Source: G965279335 sp965279285 (GTDB lineage: Bacteria > Pseudomonadota > Gammaproteobacteria > DSM-16500). Taken from it: a stretch of 64,000 bases of DNA. Location of the stretch: the NCBI GenBank assembly GCA_965279285.1, contig OZ257147.1, positions 124,001 through 188,000 on the forward strand, read 5' to 3'. The position numbers and the translations under genes are program-made. The first letter of the stretch is position 1, and each line of letters starts with the position of its first letter. Below the pieces are notes generated by a model. The model made no database searches and was not told the origin of the DNA. It saw nothing but the letters and a program-made list of their open reading frames with translations. This document shows, in pieces, positions 55,344-64,000 of the stretch.

Positions 55344-56141
55344 ATGGGAAAATTTTTAAAGGAGATGTCCTCGGGTAATCTTGCTGATATATTCGACTTT
55401 ATATCCATGCAAACTCAAGAAATTATTTGGATTTGCAGTAATGACTATACAAAGCAACTTTATCTTAGCCCCGCATTTAAAAACACACGGGGATTAGAGC
55501 GAGAAACCATCTATGAACACAGAGAACTTTTTCCAACCACTATTCTGCAAGAAGATATTAATGCCTTAATGCCCGATTTTTTAGCGCGACAACAAGGACT
55601 ATGTGAACGCACACTGGCGTACAGAATACAAAGTTCCGATAAAAAAACTCACTTTATTAAAGATATCTGTTTTGGGATATCCGATATACCAGGCAATCAA
55701 GTCGCATTATTTGGCTTAGCCAAACCTGTCTCAGTACAAGAGTGGGAGGAAATTAAAACAAAAAAACCCATTCAATCTTTCCAACATGCATCTATTCAAA
55801 AAAATTTAGCCCAATTCGTCACGCAAAACTTAAAACTAAATTGTGCTGTCTCAAAAAAACCTATTAAAAAACCAACCACAAATAATTTTTATCTCACAAC
55901 AGAAAACCAACAAATAAATTTTACTCCACGTGAAGCACAGTGTTTAGTTTATCTATTAAAAGGCCAAGAATTTAAGGTCATGGCAAAACAACTTAATATT
56001 TCCCCAAGAACAGTTGAAACACACTTCATAAAAATAAAAGAAAAAATGCGCTGCAGAAAAGTAATTGAATTAGTGAGCAAAATTGAGAATAGAAAACAAA
56101 TTAGCGAATGGATTTTTTCTGATATCGTCTCAGGAGACTAG
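55344..56141 (+). CDS. PAS-like sensor with LuxR-type HTH regulator
   Basis: 265 aa from the ATG at 55344; an in-frame ATG at 55320 has no ribosome site. The N-terminal part (IIWICSNDYTKQLYLSPAFK, then ETIYEHRELFPTTI) looks like a PAS fold. A basic linker follows, then a C-terminal LuxR/GerE HTH: FTPREAQCLVYLLKGQEFKV, MAKQLNISPRTVETHFIKIKEKM. It stops 2 bp before the start of a broken adenylation-domain gene with its own AGGAG site, so it probably regulated or was co-expressed with that pathway. The signal sensed is unknown. Confidence 0.83.
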   Translation: MGKFLKEMSSGNLADIFDFISMQTQEIIWICSNDYTKQLYLSPAFKNTRGLERETIYEHRELFPTTILQEDINALMPDFLARQQGLCERTLAYRIQSSDKKTHFIKDICFGISDIPGNQVALFGLAKPVSVQEWEEIKTKKPIQSFQHASIQKNLAQFVTQNLKLNCAVSKKPIKKPTTNNFYLTTENQQINFTPREAQCLVYLLKGQEFKVMAKQLNISPRTVETHFIKIKEKMRCRKVIELVSKIENRKQISEWIFSDIVSGD

Positions 56142-56143
56142 CA

Positions 56144-56618
56144 ATGTTTGGTCGTTTTAAATATATAGTAGGAAAGTTTGGCAATAGGACTGCGATAGAC
56201 ATCTGCAGAACAACAAATCCCATACGTTATACTTATACAGAATTAAATAAATACACTAACCGCCTAGCTCACTACATCAATGCTAATGAAAAAAGACCGC
56301 CGGATTCTTCTAAAAGTAGAATAGTTTGTTTAGATGATGCACCAGAAAGGGTGATTCCTTCTTTCCTAAGCATTATGAAATTAGGCGCTGTCTATGGCTC
56401 CCTTAGGCGTGATAAAACCCGCTGATAATCATGGTCTAAAATGGCAATATAATCGTTTACGTGGTCAATTAGCTATGCTGCAACCTAGTCTTATACTAAC
56501 AAACTTAACACACCAGCCTTTGCTAAAAGAATTTGATCAACAATATAAATATATTTCAATCAATAGTTATGCATTAAAAATGCATAAACTTATAGCATTT
56601 ACTACATTTATTGTATAG
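56144..56618 (+). pseudogene. AMP-binding (NRPS-like adenylation) gene remnant
   Basis: Two frames: 56144-56425 gives YIVGKFGNRTAIDIC, YTYTELNKYTNRLAHYI and VIPSFLSIMKLGAVYG, the start of an adenylation domain of the peptide-synthetase type. After a frame change at about 56400, 56618-side sequence gives LQPSLILTNLTHQPLLKEF. The P-loop (SGTTG-PKG) and the rest are missing, so it is a frameshifted and truncated 5' end. Directly downstream of the LuxR-type gene. Confidence 0.7.
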
Positions 56619-56629
56619 TAAAAAATGCC

Positions 56630-56689
56630 GGCCCTCTTGTTGAACCTTATGGCGATAGTCAGTAACTCGAAATAATAAGAGGGAAGGCC
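56630..56689. repeat. Imperfect inverted repeat (about 60 bp)
   Basis: GGCCCTCTTGTT on the left and AATAAGAGGGAAGGCC on the right can pair into a long hairpin with about 32 bases between the arms. It lies between convergent genes; it may act as a terminator-like structure or be a small mobile-element remnant. Confidence 0.45.
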
Positions 56690-56712
56690 ACAAGGATCAT
56701 GCAGAAATAATC

Positions 56713-58005
56713 CTAAGCATCTTTGATATTAAAATTTAATGACTGATGACTTCCTTCTTTCATCATCATAGCAGCAATCAGCGCAACAATAGCGCTTAAA
56801 ATAAGATTAAAACTAGGGGCTTGCGGAAACTGCAATTTATAAATTAAATAAGTAGCAATCATAGGCGCCAGCCCTGCAAATAGAGCAAATCCAACATTAT
56901 AAGCAATGGCAACACCTGAATAACGCACATGAGTAGGAAACATTTCTGATAGAGAAACGGGCACAGTTCCCACCACACCCGCCGATAAAATACCAAAACA
57001 AAATAATGCAATTATTTCGATAATTAGATTAGGATTAATAAGTAAAGTATAAAGTGGATAAGTAAAAATAATAAATAAAATTGCAGTAACCAATATAACG
57101 GGTTTACGTCCTACTTTATCTGATAAATATCCTATTATCGGGATACACAAAGAAAAAATAAAAATATTAACTGAATTTATAATCAAAGCAGTGCTTAATT
57201 TGACATGATTAATCGTATTAAGATAAGAGGGCATATATAAAAATATCTGCGCAACAATGACTGCAAAAAGCCAAACTAATCCCAGGCTCTGAAGTAATTG
57301 TTTTGTATGAACTTTAAAAAGATGAAGAAGTGGAAATTTTATAATATCTCGAGTTTGTTCTAAGCGATTAAAATAGGGGGTTTCAGAAACTTTTTTTCGT
57401 AAATAAAATCCGACAATCCCAATCACCAATCCCAAAAGAAAAGCCACTCGCCATCCCCAAGTGACCAATTGTTCGTGAGACAATAATAGAGTAAGTAGAC
57501 CGCCCATAAGAGAAGCTAAAAGCAAACCTGTGTTCACTGCACAATAAACAAAACTACAGTATAATCCTCTTTTTTCAGCATCGGCATATTCAGCCACAAA
57601 GGTTATCGCTCCAGGTAAATCACCGCCCACAGCAAAGCCTTGCAAAAATCGTAAAATAACTAAAAGAATAGGGGCCATTACACCAATCGTAGCATAACTT
57701 GGCAACAATCCAATTCCCATGGTTGAAACAGCCATGACGGTAATAGAAAATAACATCCCTTTTTTTCGGCCAAGTTTGTCGCCAAAGTGGCCAAAAACAA
57801 TAGCGCCCAATGGTCGCGCAAAATATCCTATAGCAAATACAGCAAATGTATTTAATAAAGTGACTAAATTATTATTTGCCGGAAAAAACAGTGCCCCAAG
57901 AATAGGTGCAAAAAAAACATAAATAGTAAAGTCATATACTTCTAAACCACCACCAATGCTTGATATTAATACGGCTTTTGCTCGTGGAGATAACATGCTT
58001 GTCAT
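56713..58005 (-). CDS. MFS transporter of the metabolite:H+ symporter family (ProP-like)
   Basis: 430 aa, AGGAC site. GGGLEVYDFTIYVFFAPIL at the start, FARPLGAIVFGHFGDKLGRKKGM (motif A) and RFLQGFAVGGDLPGAITFVAEYA are diagnostic for the MHS family (proline/betaine, citrate, shikimate). Twelve helices; mid-protein GYLSDKVGRKPVIL. Obligate and facultative intracellular Legionellales carry many ProP-like transporters. The exact substrate is not readable. Confidence 0.92.
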   Translation of the reverse strand: MTSMLSPRAKAVLISSIGGGLEVYDFTIYVFFAPILGALFFPANNNLVTLLNTFAVFAIGYFARPLGAIVFGHFGDKLGRKKGMLFSITVMAVSTMGIGLLPSYATIGVMAPILLVILRFLQGFAVGGDLPGAITFVAEYADAEKRGLYCSFVYCAVNTGLLLASLMGGLLTLLLSHEQLVTWGWRVAFLLGLVIGIVGFYLRKKVSETPYFNRLEQTRDIIKFPLLHLFKVHTKQLLQSLGLVWLFAVIVAQIFLYMPSYLNTINHVKLSTALIINSVNIFIFSLCIPIIGYLSDKVGRKPVILVTAILFIIFTYPLYTLLINPNLIIEIIALFCFGILSAGVVGTVPVSLSEMFPTHVRYSGVAIAYNVGFALFAGLAPMIATYLIYKLQFPQAPSFNLILSAIVALIAAMMMKEGSHQSLNFNIKDA

Positions 58006-58084
58006 TTTATGTCCTAGTAAGATTATTCATCGCGATTATAGTGTTAATTATGACTATTGTCGACAAGTCAGCATGACGTTAAAA

Positions 58085-59143
58085 TTATTTGCCGCCGCCA
58101 TTGCCATTACTGCCTCCATCCCCATGAGACAAGTAATTTGTTTTTTTAAGCGGTTTAAAAGCCTCAACAAGCTTTTCTAAATATTGGTGCAAAGCATTAT
58201 CATTTAGAAGTCTGTTCAATGACGAATCAAATACTTTATTTTTAACCATATCATTAATCACTTCAACAAATTTATTATATGCATCACGCGCATTATTACC
58301 ATCAGAATAAAATTCTCCCGCTTTATTAAATGCAGCTAATAATTTTTCTGCTTGCTGACCACATGGCGTGCTATAAAATTTATCTTTATCGTTATCATGA
58401 TTTTTAATTTGGTTGATAATATATTTCTGCAAGATCATTTCTAACTTATCATACCACGTAGACTTACCTAAATTACTCTTCCACTCAGACCTCTCCTCGG
58501 CAGAAATGTTGGTACAACGCCTAAGCAATAGATCACGTAATATATCATCTACAGATCCTACATAATCCTGAATCAAATTGAATAGCGGTGTTTGTGAGTC
58601 GAGAGCAAAAATACTAGAAGATGCATGCGTGACCAATGATTCTCGTGCTTGAGTCATCTGCTGGCGATATTGCTCACGTATGGTTGGTAAAACATAGATT
58701 GATTTTACAAAGAAATTAATAGAAACATTGCGTGAATAAGGTATAAGAAAATTTTGCAAATCTAACTTCATCTTTTCATCTTGCACTACAAAAACATGCC
58801 TTTCGAGATGCATCTGAACATTCATTGCCACATAATTCGCCGTATCCTTAATATGATTAAGATAATCCTCAAATAGTTCAAAAGTAGGCACTGCCAAAAT
58901 AATGGCGCTAGCATGTCTCATAGACAGAACGTCTTGCGGAGAAAAACTATATATTTGATTATAAACTGCACGAAAATAACAAGAAGAGTTAGGCATTACA
59001 CCATTAAACGGCGACTTAAGATCAAAACACCGTATCAGTGGCCCATCTCTAAAACCATCAATTACAGCTATAGTATTACCACCATCCATGCCATTACGTA
59101 TCGTATCATCTTTTTTATCACCATAATAATATTTATATTTCAC
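58085..59143 (-). CDS. Unknown protein, paralogue of the gene at the right edge
   Basis: 352 aa from a GTG at 59143, chosen because GAGGTG lies 5 bp upstream; an ATG at 59155 is the alternative. Mixed alpha/beta first half with hydrophobic strands at regular intervals (NTIAVIDGF, ASAIILAVPTFELFEDYL, RHVFVVQDEKMKLDLQNFL, KSIYVLPTIREQY), vaguely like a nucleotide-binding fold but with no P-loop. Helical second half (QDYVGSVDDILRDLLLRRCT, CGQQAEKLLAAFNKAGEFYS) and a Gly-rich tail (GDGGSNGNGGGK). The same architecture and 3' flank recur at 63208-64000, on the other side of the large gene between. Function unknown. Confidence 0.65.
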   Translation of the reverse strand: MKYKYYYGDKKDDTIRNGMDGGNTIAVIDGFRDGPLIRCFDLKSPFNGVMPNSSCYFRAVYNQIYSFSPQDVLSMRHASAIILAVPTFELFEDYLNHIKDTANYVAMNVQMHLERHVFVVQDEKMKLDLQNFLIPYSRNVSINFFVKSIYVLPTIREQYRQQMTQARESLVTHASSSIFALDSQTPLFNLIQDYVGSVDDILRDLLLRRCTNISAEERSEWKSNLGKSTWYDKLEMILQKYIINQIKNHDNDKDKFYSTPCGQQAEKLLAAFNKAGEFYSDGNNARDAYNKFVEVINDMVKNKVFDSSLNRLLNDNALHQYLEKLVEAFKPLKKTNYLSHGDGGSNGNGGGK

Positions 59144-59324
59144 AATACACCTCATTTTTAAGCATTATTCTTTACAGTATACCCCAATTGAATAACCGTG
59201 TCAGGCATGGGCTAACGCTAAATAAAAAATTAATTGTAATGTAGTCAATGAGATAGCTGGAAGTATAGTAAAATTGGTAACTATTCAACGGCCAGGGAGC
59301 GCGACGTTGAAACTTTTCCATCGT

Positions 59325-59359
59325 CCACCAACGTCCCGCGGCTTGTCCGCGGGATCCAG
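59325..59359. repeat. GC-rich palindromic repeat, copy 2 (inverted)
   Basis: Arms TCCCGCGG (59334-59341) and CCGCGGGA (59347-59354), in a unit matching 39076-39112 in reverse orientation. Confidence 0.7.
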
Positions 59360-59395
59360 ACACACCGCTGAACAGTTATGTGAAATTAAGCAACT

Positions 59396-62300
59396 TTAGA
59401 TTCCAATATGTTTTGTATCCGCGCTTATTTGCTGACTTTGCCCACCTGTTTGATTTACTACACCAGCAGCAGACACAGGAAGAGTATTAAGAAAACTTAA
59501 AGTACATAACGCACTTGCATTAACATTCGATGCTGCCGTGGTAGATTGCTGTGTTAATACAGCAGCACTTTTTGCATCGGATGTTACATTGCGTTGAAGC
59601 TGCGCTTGTTCCAACATTTTATCCTCGCTATGCAGATTCTCATCATATAAGAAATTTATTTCTTTATCCGTTATTGTATATTTTTCACCACTTTCAACAT
59701 AAAGATTTAATGATTTAAAACTACAATGAATCGCTATACAAAAATCTTTTAATATTATAAAAACTTTGATTATTTCAGCTGAAGTAGCCGTGGGATTTTC
59801 TAACATTTTTCTCAGCGCACATAAATTTGTTTCAGCACTATCAATATTTGATTGACAGCTTTTATAAGCATCACTCTGTTTCGCTTCTTCAGATAACTTA
59901 TCAAACCATTTAGGAACCCAGAGCTTCTTCCACAGCGTATTAATTAATTTGCTATATTTATCCGACAACTCATTCAAGGGTTCTTTCAGCAAAACCTTAG
60001 CTGGTTTTAAAACATTATTCCGCGCTAATAAACCTAAACCTACTAACATAAGCTTTACTTTATGTGCATCTTCATTTTGAAAATAATCTCCATCAGGATT
60101 TTTTATTTTGCTAAGAATAACTTCTTTTACAAATTCGAATTCTGAAAAATTTCTCATAAACCCAAAATTTTTATGTGGCGAACTCATAAGTAATTTTTCA
60201 TCAGCTATATATACATCCATTTGTTTTTCAATTTGTTGACTGTCACAAAGTCTACTTAATAATTGTAGTTCGTTAGACTGAAAACCTGCCAAATGTGCAT
60301 ATGCTTTTAATAACTTTAAATAAGAATCAACTTTATTTAAAGCTGGCTTCCATCTCTTATCGAGGATATAAGTTTCTTTTACTGCTTTACGATGCAGCTG
60401 TAAGTATTCAGCTAACTTAGATTTAGCCTTAGTTTGTAGTACTGGAATATTTAAAGTGGATGGATGACGAGGATTTTCTACTCCTGCTCCCCTACGCCAT
60501 ATTGATTTATACCTCCACATTTCGTGTGGGCTACGCCAATCCCACTCACGACCACAGAGTGAGGACATAAAATCAACATGGACAATGTAGTGTTCTTGTT
60601 TATCACCGTTAAAAGTAAAATAGATCCGAAAATCAAAATTTGGATTGCTTACCACATCATTTTCCATTCTAAATTTACCTAGTCCCAAATAGGCAAGCGT
60701 AATCAATTCAGCATCAATCTTGCTATTGATCTCTACTCTCTCTTCGACCTTCACGCTATCATACGAATGTTGTTTTTCTTTGCTATCATTGAAAAGTTTC
60801 ACCGATACTGGTGTAGTTAAGGGCATTTTTCCTTTAAAACCATTAATTATAGTTGTGACATCCTGACTGATATCCACACATATTTTTTCCTCTTTACTGT
60901 CTTTAGCAGTTGGATAAACTTTTTCTATATCTTCAGTAATTTTTGCATTTTCTGATGTAATTGCATCTTTAATAATATTCTGTATTTCAATTAACGCATC
61001 TTGATAGCCTTTAAATAAAGTTGCAAAAAATTCTGGAGTCGTTTGAATTAATTCCATGAATTGCAATATGTTTTCACCCGTTTTTGCTATTTGTTGCAAT
61101 TGAAAATTGTTATCCCCTCGGAGTTGACTAAAAAAATGATTATGAATTAAAATATAAAGCCTAGTCAGTGCACACCAATGCTCTAGAGATGGCAGCACAG
61201 TTTTATTAAGGCTTGACCATTTCGCAGAAGGTAAGAGCATTTCAGCAGTTCTTGCTAAAAATCCTAATAAATTGTCTACTTTTGTTGGATCTTTGATAAC
61301 ATTGTTGACCTTATTAAATTCATCTGTATTTTTGACATCAATTGATTTTTCACTAGCGCCTGTTTGCAAACCACGACTAAGTCCGCCATCAAATTGAATC
61401 CAATGAAATAAGTCATCTCTAATTTTTTGTAAATTTTTCAAATCAACCGACTTATTATTGTTTAATATAAGCTGAATTTGTGTACACACTTGCTGTAATG
61501 GTTCTAGATGAATATCACGCAATTCACTTTGTAAAACTTGTTTTGCATCATTAATACCACCACTTAAATTATCTAAAGAGGCGAGCATAATCTGATGTTG
61601 TGCATCCATTCGATTGCCTAAGGAGCAGACCATATTCATTAACATATGAATTTCCGCATGCAACAGTTTAAACTCATAACGAAACTCTGACCACATAGCA
61701 TGTAATGTTGAAATGACTTGCTGTATCCCTTCCATAATAGGATCGTTACTTTCATCATCATTACCAAATAAACCAGCAAGATTCATCAAACAACTCGCAA
61801 TTCCTGTTACAGCAAATACTGGATTGATCATACCTGCCATGCAGGAAGTAAGCATTTCTCCAATTTGTATTGCATTACCCACACCGATTCCAAACTTTTG
61901 TAAGTCAGATGATCCGCTGATTTGGCCTAGTCCACTGGCAAAATTTGCCAAAGGCATTGCATAATCGGCAAATTGATTAAATGCAATTTTTAATTGTTGG
62001 TTTTTTTCTTTACTATCAGTCATCGATTTAATTCTCTTAACATCTTGTGCAAACTGTTTTGTCTTTGTTGGTAATTCTTTGAAATTATCTAATTGTGTTT
62101 TTGCATAACCTGCAGGAGATTTTTTATTAGCAGTTGTTGCTGATGGTTTTTTCACAAGTAGAAATTCTTTTGCTAAATCTGCCGTAGAACAGCCACTATC
62201 ATTTATTAATTTATTTAAAACGAATTGTTGAGCTCTAAGATTTAAGGTGGCATTTTTAGGATCAAGAAAAAATTTTGGGCTTACTTGTGGAAAATATTCC

Positions 62301-62656
62301 ACTTCTTCTGGACTAAGTCCTTCAAAATTGCTTAAATTCCTACCTTTTAATATCGAAGAAGTAAGTGATGCTGCTGATTTTATTGAATTGTGCTTACTAA
62401 ATGGAGAAGCGGCTGATATACCAATACTGATAATATTTGATAAAATATCTTTCTCTTCTTTTTGAGCTGCTACATGAGCTGCGTGTATAGCATAGCGAGC
62501 TGTTAATTGTTCTTGCGTCCTTTCATCAAATTGCTTAAATTTATTTGGATCTCTTTGTGCTTCTAATTCTAATCGGAGAAAATGCTGATGCTGTGGATCA
62601 TTGATATTAATAATAGGGATAGCTTTAGAAGCTCGTTGATGAGCCAAAGCATACAC
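59396..62656 (-). CDS. Large unknown protein with hydrophobic hairpin and coiled coil, main frame
   Basis: 1086 codons from a GTG at 62656, but this GTG is internal: coding sequence goes on upstream (see next entry). Helical throughout. Around 230-305 there is a long hydrophobic region (FASGLGQISGSS, FGIGVGNAIQIGEMLTSCMA, INPVFAVTGIASCLMNLAGLFG), then an amphipathic coiled-coil region (about 315-400; MWSEFRYEFKLLHAEIHMLM). This order is seen in alpha-helical pore-forming proteins, but I recognise no family. The middle has beta-rich sequence (FDFRIYFTFNGDKQEHYIVH). The end is Ala/Thr-rich. It lies between two copies of another unknown family. Confidence 0.6.
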   Translation of the reverse strand: MYALAHQRASKAIPIININDPQHQHFLRLELEAQRDPNKFKQFDERTQEQLTARYAIHAAHVAAQKEEKDILSNIISIGISAASPFSKHNSIKSAASLTSSILKGRNLSNFEGLSPEEVEYFPQVSPKFFLDPKNATLNLRAQQFVLNKLINDSGCSTADLAKEFLLVKKPSATTANKKSPAGYAKTQLDNFKELPTKTKQFAQDVKRIKSMTDSKEKNQQLKIAFNQFADYAMPLANFASGLGQISGSSDLQKFGIGVGNAIQIGEMLTSCMAGMINPVFAVTGIASCLMNLAGLFGNDDESNDPIMEGIQQVISTLHAMWSEFRYEFKLLHAEIHMLMNMVCSLGNRMDAQHQIMLASLDNLSGGINDAKQVLQSELRDIHLEPLQQVCTQIQLILNNNKSVDLKNLQKIRDDLFHWIQFDGGLSRGLQTGASEKSIDVKNTDEFNKVNNVIKDPTKVDNLLGFLARTAEMLLPSAKWSSLNKTVLPSLEHWCALTRLYILIHNHFFSQLRGDNNFQLQQIAKTGENILQFMELIQTTPEFFATLFKGYQDALIEIQNIIKDAITSENAKITEDIEKVYPTAKDSKEEKICVDISQDVTTIINGFKGKMPLTTPVSVKLFNDSKEKQHSYDSVKVEERVEINSKIDAELITLAYLGLGKFRMENDVVSNPNFDFRIYFTFNGDKQEHYIVHVDFMSSLCGREWDWRSPHEMWRYKSIWRRGAGVENPRHPSTLNIPVLQTKAKSKLAEYLQLHRKAVKETYILDKRWKPALNKVDSYLKLLKAYAHLAGFQSNELQLLSRLCDSQQIEKQMDVYIADEKLLMSSPHKNFGFMRNFSEFEFVKEVILSKIKNPDGDYFQNEDAHKVKLMLVGLGLLARNNVLKPAKVLLKEPLNELSDKYSKLINTLWKKLWVPKWFDKLSEEAKQSDAYKSCQSNIDSAETNLCALRKMLENPTATSAEIIKVFIILKDFCIAIHCSFKSLNLYVESGEKYTITDKEINFLYDENLHSEDKMLEQAQLQRNVTSDAKSAAVLTQQSTTAASNVNASALCTLSFLNTLPVSAAGVVNQTGGQSQQISADTKHIGI

Positions 62657-62925
62657 TTCAAGCCCCCGTAAAGGATTTAGCCCCCTTTGTACATCATGAA
62701 GTAATTCATATCTTTTTTGATTATCGCCAGCAAATGCCTGTTGAAATTGAATATATTTTTCAACACATTGCTTATCCGCGGTGCTTAACTTAACTCTAAC
62801 ATTATTTGCTTTTCCACCGCCGCTGCGCTATTAGCGTGAGAGCTAGAGATAGGCCTAAAATCACTTGATGTCCTCTCAACACATAACTCTTGGCCATTTA
62901 AAATTGATGTTCTTGGATTTGTCAT
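62657..62925 (-). pseudogene. 5' part of the large unknown gene, out of frame
   Basis: ATG 62925 (AGGA site 10 bp upstream) opens MTNPRTSILNGQELCVERTS, then SSHANSAAAVEK and stops at 62784. The downstream gene's frame is open from 62830 without a start and reads KANNVRVKLSTADKQCVEKY, then QRYELL-type helix and QRGLNPLRGLEVYALAHQ. A single-base change in the GCGGCGG run near 62822 would join both into about 1175 codons. Either a real frameshift mutation or a sequence error. Confidence 0.6.
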
Positions 62926-63207
62926 ATAGAATTTATCCTGTAATTATTTTTAAATTATTTTGCAATAATGCGCGTTTTTATTGAAAGATACTACTGTATT
63001 TATATACTATTTTTATCAATGAACGAAGCAGGGAAGGGCGGTTTATATCTTTGCTATGATGGTGCTCATCGCCATCTAGATTAGCTTTTCTTTAAAGCAC
63101 AATACGTTGTAAAATGTCAAAAAAAATGCGCTATATTATGATTTTAACTGTTTGATAATTATAATGTTAATTATGACTATTGTCGACAAGTGAGCATGGC
63201 ATTAAAA
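62926..63207. other. Intergenic spacer
   Basis: No gene seen. The last 40 bp (with GTTAATTATGACTATTGTCG) are nearly identical to 58045-58085, the 3' flank of the other copy of the duplicated gene, marking the duplication boundary. Confidence 0.5.
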
Positions 63208-64000
63208 TTATTCACCACTGCCAGAGCTGCCACCATTGCCATCCCGATAAAATAAGTACATATCTTTTTTAACCGGCTTAAGAGCCTCAACAAGCTTTTC
63301 TAAATATTGATGCAAAGCATTATCATCTAAAATTCTATTCGCCGATGAATTAAATACTTTATTTTTAGCCATCTTATTAATCACTTCAACAAATTCATTA
63401 TACGCAACACGTGCAGCCTCACTATCAGAATAAAACTGACCCGCTTTATTAAATGCATCTAGCAACTTTTCTGCTTGCTGACCGCAGGGTGTTTTATAAA
63501 ATTTATTTTTATCATTATCATGCTTTTTAGCTTGGCTAGTAATATATTGCTCCAAAATAATTTCTAACTTATCATACCAAGTGGGTTTGTTCTGGTTAGA
63601 AATTTCGATACAACGCATAAGCAATTGATCACGAATTTCATCTGCTGCAGACCCTACATAATCCTGAATGTACTTGAATATCGTTGTTTGTGAATTAGAA
63701 TCATAAATATTAGAAGATGAATGCTGAATTAGTGACTCTCGTGCTTGAGTCATTCGCTTACCATATTGCTCATGTATGGTTGATAAAACAAAAATTGGTT
63801 CTACATCAGTAAAAATACCGTCTGGGTAAGCTTGAAAAAATATTTGCAAATCTGATTTTATATTTTTATCTTGTACTACAAAAATATGCTTGCTGAAATA
63901 CGTATGAGGATTAATTTTCATACCCAACGCCGCTTCTTTAGAATCATTAACATAATCTTTAATCATATCAAAAGTAGGCGCTGCCAAAATAATGACACTA
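63208..64000 (-). CDS. Unknown protein, paralogue of 58085-59143 (runs off the right edge)
   Basis: 264 residues are visible. The frame is open to the window edge and reads SVIILAAPTFDMIKDYV, matching the SAIILAVPTFELFEDYL stretch of the paralogue, so the TTG at 63987 is an internal Leu codon. The rest follows the paralogue closely (DYVGSAADEIRDQLLMRC, WYDKLEIILEQYI, CGQQAEKLLDAFNKAGQFYS) up to a Gly-rich tail. Function unknown. Confidence 0.65.
   Translation of the reverse strand, partial: SVIILAAPTFDMIKDYVNDSKEAALGMKINPHTYFSKHIFVVQDKNIKSDLQIFFQAYPDGIFTDVEPIFVLSTIHEQYGKRMTQARESLIQHSSSNIYDSNSQTTIFKYIQDYVGSAADEIRDQLLMRCIEISNQNKPTWYDKLEIILEQYITSQAKKHDNDKNKFYKTPCGQQAEKLLDAFNKAGQFYSDSEAARVAYNEFVEVINKMAKNKVFNSSANRILDDNALHQYLEKLVEALKPVKKDMYLFYRDGNGGSSGSGE

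Noticed and set aside
56630..56689. Intrinsic terminator between the adenylation relic and the MHS transporter gene
   Set aside because: The arms can pair but the loop is long and no T-run follows on either side, so it is listed as a repeat instead.
58085..59143. Small GTPase-like fold for the 352-aa family
   Set aside because: Strand spacing is suggestive but there is no P-loop, DxxG or NKxD; not enough to name.
1..64000. tRNA or rRNA genes
   Set aside because: No cloverleaf with T-arm and anticodon arm or rRNA-like sequence was seen on either strand.

Overview
The window is an AT-rich chromosomal segment from a gammaproteobacterium. It suggests an amoeba- or arthropod-associated relative of Legionella, Coxiella or Berkiella (order Legionellales). 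The placement rests on a complete cyoABCD quinol oxidase operon, a Legionella-type collagen-like adhesin with a DUF1566-like tail, many eukaryotic-like modules (OTU and clan CE cysteine proteases, NB-ARC/TPR, Sel1, F-box, kinase lobes, a C-terminal CaaX box) and many decaying mobile elements and toxin-antitoxin loci. The genus cannot be fixed from the window alone.

Layout. 1-18 kb is an effector-like island on the + strand: the end of a TPR-like gene, two giant paralogues (about 2493 and 2091 aa), a dead kinase gene, and an Smr-Sel1 protein whose end abuts a broken IS256-type transposase. 19-24 kb is a stability/defence-like patch: a DUF4143 ATPase, a truncated antitoxin, an orphan RelB/DinJ antitoxin with a toxin stub, a HEPN gene joined to a membrane/coiled-coil gene, and a zeta-like ATPase with a small partner. 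24-28 kb is the core cyoABCD operon (minus strand). 28-34 kb holds higBA, two tandem coiled-coil paralogues with duplicated promoters, and a SulP transporter translationally coupled to an outer-membrane protein gene. 34-39 kb holds a putative effector ending in CSIM, an F-box-like protein, a decayed treble-clef zinc-finger gene and a second DUF4143 ATPase behind palindromes. 39-46 kb is a surface cluster: beta-barrel, GT2 glycosyltransferase, collagen-like adhesin, and a very large FG-GAP-like protein. 46-54 kb holds a kinase N-lobe gene, a three-gene membrane/SDR operon, an MFS transporter, a DUF72 gene split by an intact IS3 element, two Tn3-transposase relics and an Hsp20 gene. 55-64 kb holds a LuxR-type regulator beside a broken adenylation-domain gene, an MHS transporter, and a large unknown gene flanked by two copies of another unknown family.

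How it works together. The housekeeping content is small (respiration, Hsp20, transport). Most of the window is accessory. The most striking system is the pair of giant proteins at 1.2-15.1 kb. Both share a nucleotidyltransferase-like domain, NB-ARC STAND ATPase and TPR tail, but they carry different cysteine-protease warheads: OTU in one, clan CE in the other. They look like interchangeable-warhead STAND proteins, aimed either at host ubiquitin or at phage. Many neighbouring genes are freshly broken (single stops, single frameshifts, a clean IS insertion), which points to active genome erosion in a host-restricted lineage.
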